The notes beneath the pieces were generated by a model. The model saw only the letters and a program-made list of their open reading frames with translations. It searched no databases and had not been told where the DNA came from. A stretch of DNA of 64,000 nt from Noviherbaspirillum soli (lineage in GTDB: Bacteria > Pseudomonadota > Gammaproteobacteria > Burkholderiales > Burkholderiaceae_D). The stretch is from assembly GCF_015352955.1 (NCBI RefSeq), contig NZ_JACYOX010000006.1, positions 96,437-160,436 on the forward strand, in the 5' to 3' direction. The translations under genes were made by a program, and so were the position numbers. This document shows positions 53,341 through 61,579 of the stretch, piece after piece. Within the stretch, counting starts at the first letter, position 1, and each line of letters opens with the position of its first letter.

Positions 53341-54975
53341 CTATTTCACTTCGAATCCGGCTGCAGGATTGGCCGCGGGCCGGGCTGGCTGGGGCGGCCT
53401 GCTGCCTTCCATCTTCCCGCCCAGGAAGAACTCGGCGCGGGTCGGTTCGACAAAGGCGTCGGTCGGCAGCGGATAGTCCTGCGCCAGCGGCTTGACTAGG
53501 CGCGGCGTGACGATGAACACCAGCTCGGTCTTGTCGCTCTGGAAGTCGTTGCTGCTGAACAGCGGCCCCAACACTGGCACTTCGCCCAGCACCGGCAGCG
53601 CCTTGATGTTGGCCGTTACGTTGTTCTTGATCAGCCCGCCGATGGCGAAGCTCTGGCCGTCGAACAACTGCACTACGGTAGTGGCGCGGCGGGTGGTGAA
53701 GGAAGGGAGGATGGCGGTGGTGTTGACGCCGGTGGCGGTAATGCCCACGCCCTCGCGGTTCAGGTCGGACACTTCCGGCGCCACCTTCAGGTTGATGCGG
53801 CCGCCGGCCAGCACGGTGGGTGTGAACTTCACCGCCACGCCGAATTCCTTTTCCTCCAGCGAGATGGTCGGTATGCCGTTGTTGTTGGTCTGGCTGACCG
53901 GGATGAAGATCTTGCCGCCGGCCAGGAAGCTGGCTTCCTGGCCGCTGATGGCCATCACGGTGGGCTCGGCCAGCACCTTCACCAGGCCGTCGCGCTTCTG
54001 CGCATCCAGCGTGGCGAAGTTGCCGTTTTTATTGTTAAAGCCGTCGACCACGCTCGGGCTGCCGGTCAGAAGGTTTGACAGCAGGGTATAGGTCCAGCTG
54101 CCGCGGGTCTTGCTGCCGCCTATGCTTGCGCCGAGCTGGTCCACCAGGGTCTTGGATACTTCCGCCACCTTCACTTCCAGCATCACTTGCTGCGGCGCGG
54201 CGATGCCCATCATGTTGACCACCTTGGGCGCCGCGCCGGACTGGCCGCCGGCTGCCGCCGCGCCCTGGTCGCCGCCTGCCGCGCCGCCCGCCTGGGCACC
54301 CTTGGCGCTGCGCTGCACGTAGGCATTGGCCAGCGCCATCGCCTGCTCGGCCTTGCCCACGTCGGACACAGTGCCGGACAGGATCAGGGTATCGGCCGCC
54401 GTCGTGATCTTGATGTCCTTTTCCTCGGGCATCAGCGCGGCGATGCGCGACTGCAGCGCCGCCGTGTCGAGGCCCACCGCGATGTCGATGATGGTGGCGT
54501 CATTGCTCTTGTTCCACATCATCAGGTTGGTCGTGCCGATGGACTTGCCCAGCATATAGACCTCGCTGGGATTGAGCAGGATGACGTCGGCCACGGAGGC
54601 ATCGCCCACCGACAGCCTCGATGCCGGGTAGGGCAGGCGCATCAGCGTGGACTTGCCCTCGGCCAAAAATACCTGCGGCGCCATCTCCACCTTGCCGGTG
54701 GCCGGCATGCGCGGCTGCTGCATGCGCGGCTGCTGCGGTGAGGGAGCGGCCGCGGTCGTTGCCGCTGCCGGCTGGGCCACGCCGGGGCTGCCCGGCTTGC
54801 CGGGCTGGGCGGCGGCCGGCAGCGGCGCAGCGGCTTTCATGGGCGCGGTGCGCGTGCCCACCGTGCCGTACTCCACGGCCGCCTGGCCGTGCGCGGCAAA
54901 GGCGGCGACGGCGCCCGCCACCGCCAGCGCCGTGCGCAGTGCGGCCGGCCTTACCTCGGTCCAGGTTCTGGTCAT
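53341..54975 (-). CDS. cpaC: Tad pilus outer-membrane secretin CpaC/RcpA
   Basis: A 544-residue protein. It has a signal peptide, an Ala/Pro-rich linker, an N-terminal pilus domain (MAPQVFLAEGKSTLMRLPYP, VADVILLNPSEVYMLGKSIG), a BON-like segment (KITTAADTLILSGTVSDVGK), and the secretin domain (QQVMLEVKVAEVSKTLVDQL through VPVLGPLFSSNDFQSDKTEL then VFIVTPRLVKP). It should form the outer-membrane ring through which the Flp pilus leaves the cell. The start at 54975 is supported by AAGGGAG upstream; the longer frame to 55062 would overlap cpaB. Confidence 0.94.
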   Translation of the reverse strand: MTRTWTEVRPAALRTALAVAGAVAAFAAHGQAAVEYGTVGTRTAPMKAAAPLPAAAQPGKPGSPGVAQPAAATTAAAPSPQQPRMQQPRMPATGKVEMAPQVFLAEGKSTLMRLPYPASRLSVGDASVADVILLNPSEVYMLGKSIGTTNLMMWNKSNDATIIDIAVGLDTAALQSRIAALMPEEKDIKITTAADTLILSGTVSDVGKAEQAMALANAYVQRSAKGAQAGGAAGGDQGAAAAGGQSGAAPKVVNMMGIAAPQQVMLEVKVAEVSKTLVDQLGASIGGSKTRGSWTYTLLSNLLTGSPSVVDGFNNKNGNFATLDAQKRDGLVKVLAEPTVMAISGQEASFLAGGKIFIPVSQTNNNGIPTISLEEKEFGVAVKFTPTVLAGGRINLKVAPEVSDLNREGVGITATGVNTTAILPSFTTRRATTVVQLFDGQSFAIGGLIKNNVTANIKALPVLGEVPVLGPLFSSNDFQSDKTELVFIVTPRLVKPLAQDYPLPTDAFVEPTRAEFFLGGKMEGSRPPQPARPAANPAAGFEVK

Positions 54976-55018
54976 CGATGCTTCTCCCTTGCTTTCTTGT
55001 TCTTCAAATGGCTTAGCT

Positions 55019-55864
55019 TCAAAACTGCTGGGTGGTGCGGGACAGTCCCTTGATGAGTTCAACCTGGTCGGCCGGCGGCTTCGGCGCGGCCACTTGCCTG
55101 ATCACGGGCCGGGGCCTGGGCGCCGGCTCGGATTTCGCCGCCGGCGCCACTGGCGCCTGCACGTTGAACAGGGTGGCCTTGGTCGCGCCGCCGGTATTCA
55201 CCGGATCCGGGTCGATCTGGTTGCGCAGCACCAGCGACAGGCTGCCCACGCTGCGCGCCAGGTCCAGCCGCTCGGCCTGCTCGGGCGAAACTTCCAGCGT
55301 CACCGCATTAACCACCTTGGGCTTGGTGTCGTCGCGGTTGGACTCCTGCGCAATGGCCAGCACTAGGATGCGTTCCAGCACGATCTTGGAAATCGTCGAA
55401 TCACGGTTGGGGGTTTTCGCGCCTTCCTCCTGGGTGTTGACCAGGATGTCCACGTAGTTGCCCGGCAGCGCGAAGCCGGCCACGCCCACCACGTCGTTCA
55501 CGCGCACAGTGATGGCGCGCTTGCCTTCGGCCACCACGGCCGACAGGCCACCCTTGGTGCCGGGCGGCGCCAGCTTGCTTTCCATGATGGGCTCGCCTCG
55601 TTGCATGCTGCTGCGGGCCACGCGGGAATCCAGCTCCTTGGGGTCGGTAAAGGCGCCGGGCGGCATCGCGCCGGTGGGCCAGTCAACCATGCGCACCATC
55701 TCGGGATTGATGCGCGCGCCCAGCCCGATATCCACCAGCGCCACCGCGATCTTGCCCGAGTTGCCCTGGGTCTGCGCGCCTATCCAGCGCGCCGCCACGA
55801 TCACGGCCGCGAAGGCCAGCACGACGGCGATGGCCATCATCATCATTGCGCGGGTATTTCTCAT
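55019..55864 (-). CDS. cpaB: Flp pilus assembly protein CpaB/RcpC
   Basis: A 281-residue protein with an N-terminal membrane helix (MMMMAIAVVLAFAAVIVAARWIG) and a SAF-type domain (VALVDIGLGARINPEMVRMV, RSSMQRGEPIMESKLAPPGT). The CpaB core follows (GKRAITVRVNDVVGVAGFAL, PGNYVDILVNTQEEG, TLEVSPEQAERLDLA). CpaB helps secretin assembly or stability in the periplasm. It precedes the secretin gene by 43 bases in the same operon. Confidence 0.93.
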   Translation of the reverse strand: MRNTRAMMMMAIAVVLAFAAVIVAARWIGAQTQGNSGKIAVALVDIGLGARINPEMVRMVDWPTGAMPPGAFTDPKELDSRVARSSMQRGEPIMESKLAPPGTKGGLSAVVAEGKRAITVRVNDVVGVAGFALPGNYVDILVNTQEEGAKTPNRDSTISKIVLERILVLAIAQESNRDDTKPKVVNAVTLEVSPEQAERLDLARSVGSLSLVLRNQIDPDPVNTGGATKATLFNVQAPVAPAAKSEPAPRPRPVIRQVAAPKPPADQVELIKGLSRTTQQF

Positions 55865-55946
55865 TTCAGTTCCCCTGGTCGGGCCGGCAGGCTAGGCCTG
55901 TTGCGGCCGCTGTTGCGTTCAACATCGTTGCGGTTCATGCCGGCCT

Positions 55947-57269
55947 TCAGCGCTCGGCGAAATAGTTGTTCCAGGCCCAGTCCAGCACCTGCGGGTTCAG
56001 TTCCGGCTGCCGGCCTTCGTAGCGGGCCAGGTCGCGCGCCTGCGACACCAGGTCGCGCGGATAGCAGGCCAGCAGCGGTTTGCCTTCCTTCTGATGCCGC
56101 TCGCGCAGCATGTATTGGAAGGCATCGTGCGAGTAGGGCACGCGGTGGTCTTCGCAGGCCTGGCGGAAAATGCGCTCGTAGTCCGGCTCGGTCTGCGCGC
56201 CGATCTCGATCTTGTAGCCCAGCCGCCGCAGGAAGGCGCCGTCGCCCATTTGCTCCGGCCCGAAGTTGGACGAGAACACCACCACCACATCGAAAGGCAC
56301 CATGAACTTGTGGCCGGTGTGTAGCGCCAGGTGGTCCATGCGCCGGTCCAGCGGCACGATCCAGCGGTTCATTAACTGGGCCGGCGAGCAGCGCTGGCGG
56401 CCGAGGTCGTCGATGATGAAGATGCCGTTGTTGGCCTTCAGATGCGGCGGCGCCTGGTAGTAGCGGGTGCCGGGGTCGAACTGCAGTTCCAGCATGTCCA
56501 GCGTCAGTTCGCCGCCGGTCAATACTGCGGGACGCTTGCAGCGCACCCAGCGTGGGTCGGGTGCGTCGCGCTTGTCCAGCAGGTTGGCTTGCGCTACTTC
56601 GCTCGCTGCTTCATGGTGGACGGCCGGATCGTAAACTTGGATCACTTCGCCATCCACCAGGATGGCATAAGGCACCCAGATATTGCCCTTGAGAAGGCCG
56701 GCCAGGCATTCTGCAAGGAAGGTCTTGCCGCTGCCGGCCGGGCCATAAATGAAGAGCGCGCGGCCGGAATTCATCGCGGCACCGAATTTTTCGAGCACGG
56801 TTGGGCTGACGACTATGCCTTCGAATTCCTGTGCGATGTCTTCGCGCAGCACATGCATGTGGGCCACGCTTTGGGCCTCTACTTGAGCGCAATAATCCTG
56901 CACGGTGACCGGCGCCGGGCCGGCATAGGCGCTGCGGCTCAGAAATTCGGCGGCGCGGGCGCGGCCGGTGTCGGTCAGGGTGAATGTGAGGTCTGCATCG
57001 GTGTTGCTACCGCCGCGCCGGACTGCTTCGCATAGTTTTTCCGCGCGCATGAAGGTAATCAGCGGGTCGAGCACGCTGTTAGAAAGCTTCAGATGCGAAG
57101 ATAGTTCCACCAGCCGCACTTGACCGCGCAGGAACAGCACCTTCGAAACTAGTTCGACCAGGAAAAGGAAGGGCAAACCCGTCTGCTCGGGCGAGCGCGG
57201 GGCTGGAATGGACGATGCTGAAGACTGGCTTGATTGCTCCAAGATGGGCGAATTCAATAAGCTAGACAT
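55947..57269 (-). CDS. AAA-type ATPase with winged-helix-like N-terminus, embedded in the Tad operon
   Basis: A 440-residue protein. Residues about 30-120 look like a winged-helix domain (FLVELVSKVLFLRGQVRLVE, LSSHLKLSNSVLDPLITFMR, TFTLTDTGRARAAEFL). A P-loop ATPase follows with Walker A GPAGSGKTF at 176-184, Walker B FIIDDLG near 284-290, an Asn sensor in VVFSSNFGPE, and an Arg-rich lid (CYPRDLVSQARDLARYEG). It is not CpaF- or CpaE-like and is not one of the standard Tad genes. It lies between the prepilin peptidase and cpaB genes in the same direction. Possible roles are chaperone-like remodelling of a pilus component, or DNA-linked regulation; neither is proved. Confidence 0.8.
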   Translation of the reverse strand: MSSLLNSPILEQSSQSSASSIPAPRSPEQTGLPFLFLVELVSKVLFLRGQVRLVELSSHLKLSNSVLDPLITFMRAEKLCEAVRRGGSNTDADLTFTLTDTGRARAAEFLSRSAYAGPAPVTVQDYCAQVEAQSVAHMHVLREDIAQEFEGIVVSPTVLEKFGAAMNSGRALFIYGPAGSGKTFLAECLAGLLKGNIWVPYAILVDGEVIQVYDPAVHHEAASEVAQANLLDKRDAPDPRWVRCKRPAVLTGGELTLDMLELQFDPGTRYYQAPPHLKANNGIFIIDDLGRQRCSPAQLMNRWIVPLDRRMDHLALHTGHKFMVPFDVVVVFSSNFGPEQMGDGAFLRRLGYKIEIGAQTEPDYERIFRQACEDHRVPYSHDAFQYMLRERHQKEGKPLLACYPRDLVSQARDLARYEGRQPELNPQVLDWAWNNYFAER

Positions 57270-57315
57270 AGGTTTTTCAGCCTTGTAATTTTTGCGCCTT
57301 GTGGAAGCTCCGGTT

Positions 57316-57876
57316 TCATTGACGGAAAAAGCCTACGTAGACCAGGGTGCCAGCAGCAATGGCGACGCCGTAAGGTAAGTTGCCAGCGGACTGTGCAGGC
57401 ATTTCAGTCTTTGGCAATTGCCTACACATTGCGGCGATCGCTATGTTTGCCATCATCACGCTGAGGTTGGAAAAAACCAGTTTCCAACTGCGTTTAAAAG
57501 CCATGACCATCAGTGCTAGTGCGCCTCCTGCGAGCAGCGTCAGGACTACGGTTTGAAAAGCGGCGAAACCACCTAGGAAACTGCCAACAAGTGCCATGAG
57601 CTTTACATCTCCCGCGCCCATTGCGCGAAAAATATAAAGCGGCAGAAAAGAAAAAAAGCCGACCGCTAGTCCGGCTGCCCAGAAGATAAGACCATATCCA
57701 TATCCTGAGGCGGTTGCCCATAGAAGGCTGCTTGCAATTCCGCTCAGCACAAGCCAATTGGGTATTCGCCGGAGTTGAATGTCATAAATGGCTGCAGTAA
57801 TGACAAAAGCCGAAAGGAAAACGAACTCCAGACCAATGAAGAAATTGCCAAGATGGAAAATTCCAAACTCAATCAT
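57316..57876 (-). CDS. cpaA: Prepilin peptidase CpaA/TadV
   Basis: A 186-residue membrane protein with about six helices. It has the aspartyl-protease motifs of type IV leader peptidases: AAIYDIQLRRIPNWLVL (first Asp) and AMGAGDVKLMAL (GxGD, second Asp). It lacks the N-terminal methylase domain, as usual for TadV. It should cleave the Flp pilins and the TadE-like pseudopilins after Gly. It lies between the flp gene and the AAA ATPase gene. Confidence 0.92.
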   Translation of the reverse strand: MIEFGIFHLGNFFIGLEFVFLSAFVITAAIYDIQLRRIPNWLVLSGIASSLLWATASGYGYGLIFWAAGLAVGFFSFLPLYIFRAMGAGDVKLMALVGSFLGGFAAFQTVVLTLLAGGALALMVMAFKRSWKLVFSNLSVMMANIAIAAMCRQLPKTEMPAQSAGNLPYGVAIAAGTLVYVGFFRQ

Positions 57877-58144
57877 TTCATTTCGACTTTTTCTGTAAGG
57901 ATGCAGTAGGATTATTTATTGACAGAGGTTGCTATGGCTGATTGCAGAAATTACACAGCGTTATATCTGCGGCCATAGAGAAATCGTCAATTCAATATTG
58001 ATTAAATCAAAAAGAAAATAATATTAAAATGAAGGATGCAAACAGCGCATATTCGGTAGAGGGCGCTTGTGCCTCCTCTCAGTCGAGCAAGATAATCCGA
58101 CACTTCTGTCTAGGCTGTTGTATTTGTCTTTCCCTCTTTTTTGT

Positions 58145-58174
58145 AAAAGATTAAGCCGCCCGAAGACGGCTTAA
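58145..58174 (-). terminator. UUCG-loop terminator after the flp gene
   Basis: On the minus strand a ten-base stem (TTAAGCCGTC with GGCGGCTTAA, one G-T pair) closes a TTCG tetraloop and is followed by TCTTTT. It starts 18 bases after the flp stop. It probably gives a short, abundant pilin mRNA with partial read-through into the assembly genes. Confidence 0.8.
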
Positions 58175-58191
58175 AATATTGGGCTGTGGAA

Positions 58192-58371
58192 TTAAGTGCA
58201 GGTGGCTGGGGTGGTCAAGCAAGTAGCTACTCGATTAAACAAGCCATTTAGGTTGGTGCCAACTGCTTTGGCGCCAACGATAATTGCGATCGCAATCAGC
58301 GCCGCAATTAGGCCATACTCAATTGCCGTAACGCCGTCTTCTTCCTGCATAAAATTCTTAATGAATTCCAT
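58192..58371 (-). CDS. flp: Flp-type major pilin
   Basis: A 59-residue prepilin. The leader MEFIKNFMQEEDG ends in Gly13 and is followed by VTAIEYGLIAALIAIAIIVG: cleavage after Gly, Glu at +5 and Tyr at +6, the exact Flp signature. One hydrophobic helix and a short tail with two Cys (VATCLTTPATC) follow, which could form a disulphide. It is probably the main subunit of the pilus. AAAGGA six bases before ATG 58371 is a good ribosome-binding site. Its own promoter and terminator flank it. Confidence 0.95.
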   Translation of the reverse strand: MEFIKNFMQEEDGVTAIEYGLIAALIAIAIIVGAKAVGTNLNGLFNRVATCLTTPATCT

Positions 58372-58391
58372 GATATTTCCTTTTCAAATTT

Positions 58392-58434
58392 ATCTACAAG
58401 AGATCTTTTAATTTCTTTGTCAATGCCAATGCCA
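58392..58434 (-). promoter_or_regulatory. Candidate promoter region of flp
   Basis: On the minus strand a perfect TTGACA (58418-58423) stands 19 bases from TGTAGA (58393-58398), a possible though long-spaced sigma-70 promoter. Overlapping it is TGGCATTGGCATTGAC (58419-58434), which matches a -24 element well but has TTGA instead of TTGC at -12. The sequence alone does not decide between them. Confidence 0.4.
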
Positions 58435-58541
58435 CTGCGCGGATTTTATTGTTAGCCGTTGTCCATCCAAGCATAAATCCCGGCGACCTCCCGCTCCTTG
58501 TCTGTCCATTCCACTGCCGAAGCCCGGAATAAGAACCAGCC

Positions 58542-58688
58542 TTACATCACCTTGCCCAGCGCCAGCAGTCCAATACCAGCAACCACTGCCACTAGCGAGG
58601 CCACGAGTGCGCATTCGATAAAGGAAACGCCATCTTCTTCCTGCAGAAAACGCATGAAGCCTTTCGGCACGCCCTTTAATGAATACAT
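58542..58688 (-). CDS. Second Flp-like pilin, atypical
   Basis: A 48-residue prepilin-like protein. The leader ends in FLQEEDG (Gly20), followed by VSFIECALVASLVAVVAGIG: Glu is at +5 but Cys, not Tyr, is at +6, and the mature part is only 28 residues. The QEEDGV leader is shared with the main pilin, so both are likely substrates of the same peptidase. GGAG six bases before ATG 58688 supports the start. The short, Cys-containing form suggests a minor or regulatory pilin, or a copy in decay. The 170-base gap to flp holds a short frame ending VAGIYAWMDNG with no known match. Confidence 0.75.
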   Translation of the reverse strand: MYSLKGVPKGFMRFLQEEDGVSFIECALVASLVAVVAGIGLLALGKVM

Positions 58689-59153
58689 CCCACTCTCCGA
58701 TTTTCAGAACCGCTTGAACCGCGTATCAGGCAGCGGAAAATGCTTCCTGATGGGATGAACTATAAAGATTGGCGTGTAGGAGCGAGACTGACAAAAGTCC
58801 TTTTCCATGTAGGACTCGATAACCCTTGTTTGATGAGGGAACTAGTACTTTCGTACCTGATGTCGATGGGAAAAATTGCGCCACTGGCCCGGCGGCAATC
58901 CGTCGCGCCGGATGTGGTGATGAATGAATCAGCGGCCGGCCCGGGCGGGCCGTTTCAGCAAGTTGCGTACGGCATGGCTGCCGCAGCGGTGTGCGCGGGA
59001 TGCGTCGTGGGTAGAAGGAAAATGCCCGTCATGGCAAGCGCCTGGCCATGGGCGGCGAGGGAGCGTGATACTGATTGTGCGCTCAGGCCTCGCCGGTTCG
59101 GTGCCATCACAGCCGGAAGCCGCAGCCCTGGCCATCAGCAGCCCATGCAGCAT
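58689..59153. other. Gap between the Tad operon and its likely regulators
   Basis: About 465 bases. No supported gene. It should contain the promoter of the second pilin gene on the minus strand. GTACTTTCGTAC at 58845-58856, made of two GTAC blocks around TTTC, could be part of a regulator site; this is speculative. Confidence 0.4.
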
Positions 59154-59894
59154 TCAACCCACCGCCTTCATCTTCTCCTGCTCCACCCCCAGCCCATGCT
59201 TCACCGCATACACATACAGCTCCAGCCGGTTCGCCACCTGCAGCTTCTGGTAGATGGACGTCAGGTGATTCCGCAGCGTGTATTCCGAGATGAACAGCCG
59301 CTCCGCAATCGCCTTGTTCAGCGCGCCGTTGCCTTCCACCACCGCCTGGATCACCTTGCGTTCCTTGGCCGTCAGGCTGGCGCGGCGGTGGGCGTCGGGG
59401 TCGGGCTTGGGCGCGGCGGCCGGGTTCAGCAGGTGGCCCAGCACGCGGCCCAGCGCGGTCTGGTCCAGCCACAGCTCGCCCTGGTGGACCTTGTCGATCG
59501 CCTTGATCACTTCCGCCGGCGATGCCTTCTTGTGCAGGATGCCGCGCGCGCCGCGCTTGATGGCCTGGTCCAGAATGTCCTGGTCGCTGGTGCCGGTCAG
59601 CAGCAGCACCCGCGAGACGCCGTTGGCAATCAGCACCGGGACGACGTCGACCGAGCAGCTGCCGCCCAAATCCACGTCCAGCAGGATCACGTCCGGCGCC
59701 AGGCGTGCCGCCGCGCTCACGGCCTCTTCGGCGGTGCGCGCCGTGCCTGCCACTTCCATGCGCGGCGCTTCGCTGCGTACCAGCTGTTCCAGCCCCCACA
59801 ACATGGTCTGGTGGTCGTCCACCAGCATGATCCGGATGGCGCGCTGCGTGGTTTCCATGTCTGTGCCTGTTTGTATTGTCGTTGTCGTGTTCAT
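59154..59894 (-). CDS. NarL/FixJ-family response regulator
   Basis: A 246-residue protein. The receiver domain (about 20-140) has LVDDHQTML, phospho-Asp in VILLDVDLGG, the Thr region LLLTGTSD and Lys in ILHKKASP. The C-terminal LuxR-type helix-turn-helix (about 175-240) is LTAKERKVIQAVVEGNGALN, KAIAERLFISEYTLRNHLTS. It is paired with the NreB-like kinase gene ending 17 bases upstream and lies next to the Tad operon, so control of pilus genes is a reasonable guess. Start at ATG 59894; ATG 59858 (METTQRAIR) is an alternative that would remove a Thr-rich lead. Confidence 0.9.
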   Translation of the reverse strand: MNTTTTIQTGTDMETTQRAIRIMLVDDHQTMLWGLEQLVRSEAPRMEVAGTARTAEEAVSAAARLAPDVILLDVDLGGSCSVDVVPVLIANGVSRVLLLTGTSDQDILDQAIKRGARGILHKKASPAEVIKAIDKVHQGELWLDQTALGRVLGHLLNPAAAPKPDPDAHRRASLTAKERKVIQAVVEGNGALNKAIAERLFISEYTLRNHLTSIYQKLQVANRLELYVYAVKHGLGVEQEKMKAVG

Positions 59895-59911
59895 GATTGT
59901 TCTGGTTTTGC

Positions 59912-61579
59912 TTATACCGGTATCTCTATATGGACTGCCGTGCGTCCGCCGTTGGCCTTGAGCACCTTGGCCCGCCCGCCCAGTGCCGCCGCGCGGTCTG
60001 CGATGGAGCGGGGGGTGAAGTCGGCCGGCTGCGCGCCTGCGCCCTCGTTCTCGATCTGGATGTTGAGCCAGCCTTCCGCGCAACCCACCCGGACGGCGCC
60101 GCGGCGGGCGCTGGTGTGCTTGCGGATGTTGGCCAGGCCTTCGCTGATGACGTGATACACCTCGGCGGCCAGCCGGTCGCTGACGCAGAAGTTGCCGTCC
60201 ACGCTGATGGTGATGTCGATGCCATAGAACTTGCGCACCTGCTCGGCCTGCCGGTGCAGGCTGGCAAGGAAAGCCGATTCGCCTTGCACCGCGCCGTTGT
60301 TGAAGCGGCCCGCATACTGCCGCAGGTCGGTGATGACCTGGCTGGCCATCTCGCTGATCCGGTGCAGGTCTTCCGCCAGGGGATTTTCTGGCGCCACCTT
60401 GCGGCTCATGGCATGCAGCGCGATCTTGAGGCCGATGTAGGGCTGGATCACCGCGTCATGCAGGTCATGGGCGATCTTCTTGCGTTCCTGGGACGCGGCT
60501 TCCGAGGCGATCCGGTCCAGCAGTTCGATGTTCTCGATCACGGGAAAGGCCTGCGCGGCAATGTGCGCAAGAAACAGCGCGTCGGCGCGGGTGAGGTCGC
60601 TGTGCTTCGATGCCACGTAGATGCGGCCTTCGCCGCGCCGCAGCGGCACCGGCGCGGCGATGAATGCCGGGCTGTCCAGCAGTTCCACCACGCTGTCGCC
60701 ATCTTGGCCGGCGCCCTTGCTCCAGTGGCCGGTGGCATTGTCATGGATGCGCCAGCCTGCCCGCAGCCTGATGCCGGGCAAGGCGGGAGACTGGTACAGC
60801 GCCACCTGCTCGCGCGCGAAGTCGAGCAGAGGCGCCATGGCCCGTGCGTCCACATGCTGCGCCCGGGCGATCTCGTCCGGCGCATTGCGCTTGACGGTGC
60901 GGTAGATGCAGGTGGGCTGGTCATCGTTGCGCACCACGAGCACGCAACTGTCGCCGCCAAAGAATTCCAGGGTCTTGCGCATCACCGAGGTCACGGTGTG
61001 GTCGACGCCGAAACGCGGGTTGGAGAGCTGGTTCACGTCGCGCAGCAACGCCAGCCGATTGCGCAGCGCCATTTCGGACTGCCCCCAGCGCGCGATCATG
61101 TAGCCCAGCGCCAGCAGGAAGGTGGCGCGCAGCAGCAGGGTGGAAGGCACGTCGACGGTTTGTTCAAGGCCGCATGCCGCAAAGAAGAGCAGGGTGGACG
61201 CCACGGTCACCCGCGCGCCTTCCTCGAAGCCCCAGCGGAAGGAGGCGGTCAGGATGGCGAAGAAGAAGAAGAGGAAGAACAGGCTTCCGCTGCCGCCGGT
61301 GGAGATCACCATCATCGCGTACCAGCAGGCGTCGAGCCAGGGGATCAGCCTGCTGCGGGCAATCGGCTTGTGCAGCAGGGAAAGCACGAACAGCGCGGTG
61401 GTGTGCAGCGTGTAGCCGATAAACACGGCCAAGTCCAGATGGTCGGGTTCGGGTGCGGACTCGGTAAAAATGGTCAGCAGGGCCGAGACAGCGAGCAGCA
61501 GCCGGATATGGGCCACCATCGACCCATCCGAAAAATCCAGCCCTAACTGGCCATGACTGTCGTTCTTGTTCTTGAACAT
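59912..61579 (-). CDS. Sensor histidine kinase, NarX/NreB-like (HisKA_3), with membrane and GAF-like regions
   Basis: A 555-residue protein. The first 170 residues hold about five hydrophobic segments (LLLAVSALLTIF, LHTTALFVLSLLH, WYAMMVIST, LFFLFFFFAILTASF, LLALGYMIA). A GAF-like region follows (about 195-345, with VTSVMRKTLEFFGGDSCVLV). HisKA_3 has H-box ERKKIAHDLHDAVIQPYIGL near 370. The HATPase ends in NEGAGAQPADFTPRSIADRAAALGG. Kinases of this class phosphorylate NarL-type regulators, and the adjacent gene encodes one. A membrane sensor with no large periplasmic loop suggests sensing within or near the membrane. The signal is unknown. Confidence 0.9.
   Translation of the reverse strand: MFKNKNDSHGQLGLDFSDGSMVAHIRLLLAVSALLTIFTESAPEPDHLDLAVFIGYTLHTTALFVLSLLHKPIARSRLIPWLDACWYAMMVISTGGSGSLFFLFFFFAILTASFRWGFEEGARVTVASTLLFFAACGLEQTVDVPSTLLLRATFLLALGYMIARWGQSEMALRNRLALLRDVNQLSNPRFGVDHTVTSVMRKTLEFFGGDSCVLVVRNDDQPTCIYRTVKRNAPDEIARAQHVDARAMAPLLDFAREQVALYQSPALPGIRLRAGWRIHDNATGHWSKGAGQDGDSVVELLDSPAFIAAPVPLRRGEGRIYVASKHSDLTRADALFLAHIAAQAFPVIENIELLDRIASEAASQERKKIAHDLHDAVIQPYIGLKIALHAMSRKVAPENPLAEDLHRISEMASQVITDLRQYAGRFNNGAVQGESAFLASLHRQAEQVRKFYGIDITISVDGNFCVSDRLAAEVYHVISEGLANIRKHTSARRGAVRVGCAEGWLNIQIENEGAGAQPADFTPRSIADRAAALGGRAKVLKANGGRTAVHIEIPV

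Noticed and set aside
59897..61546. Plus-strand frame of about 550 codons opposite the NreB-like kinase
   Set aside because: A shadow frame; the minus strand carries H-box and HATPase motifs.
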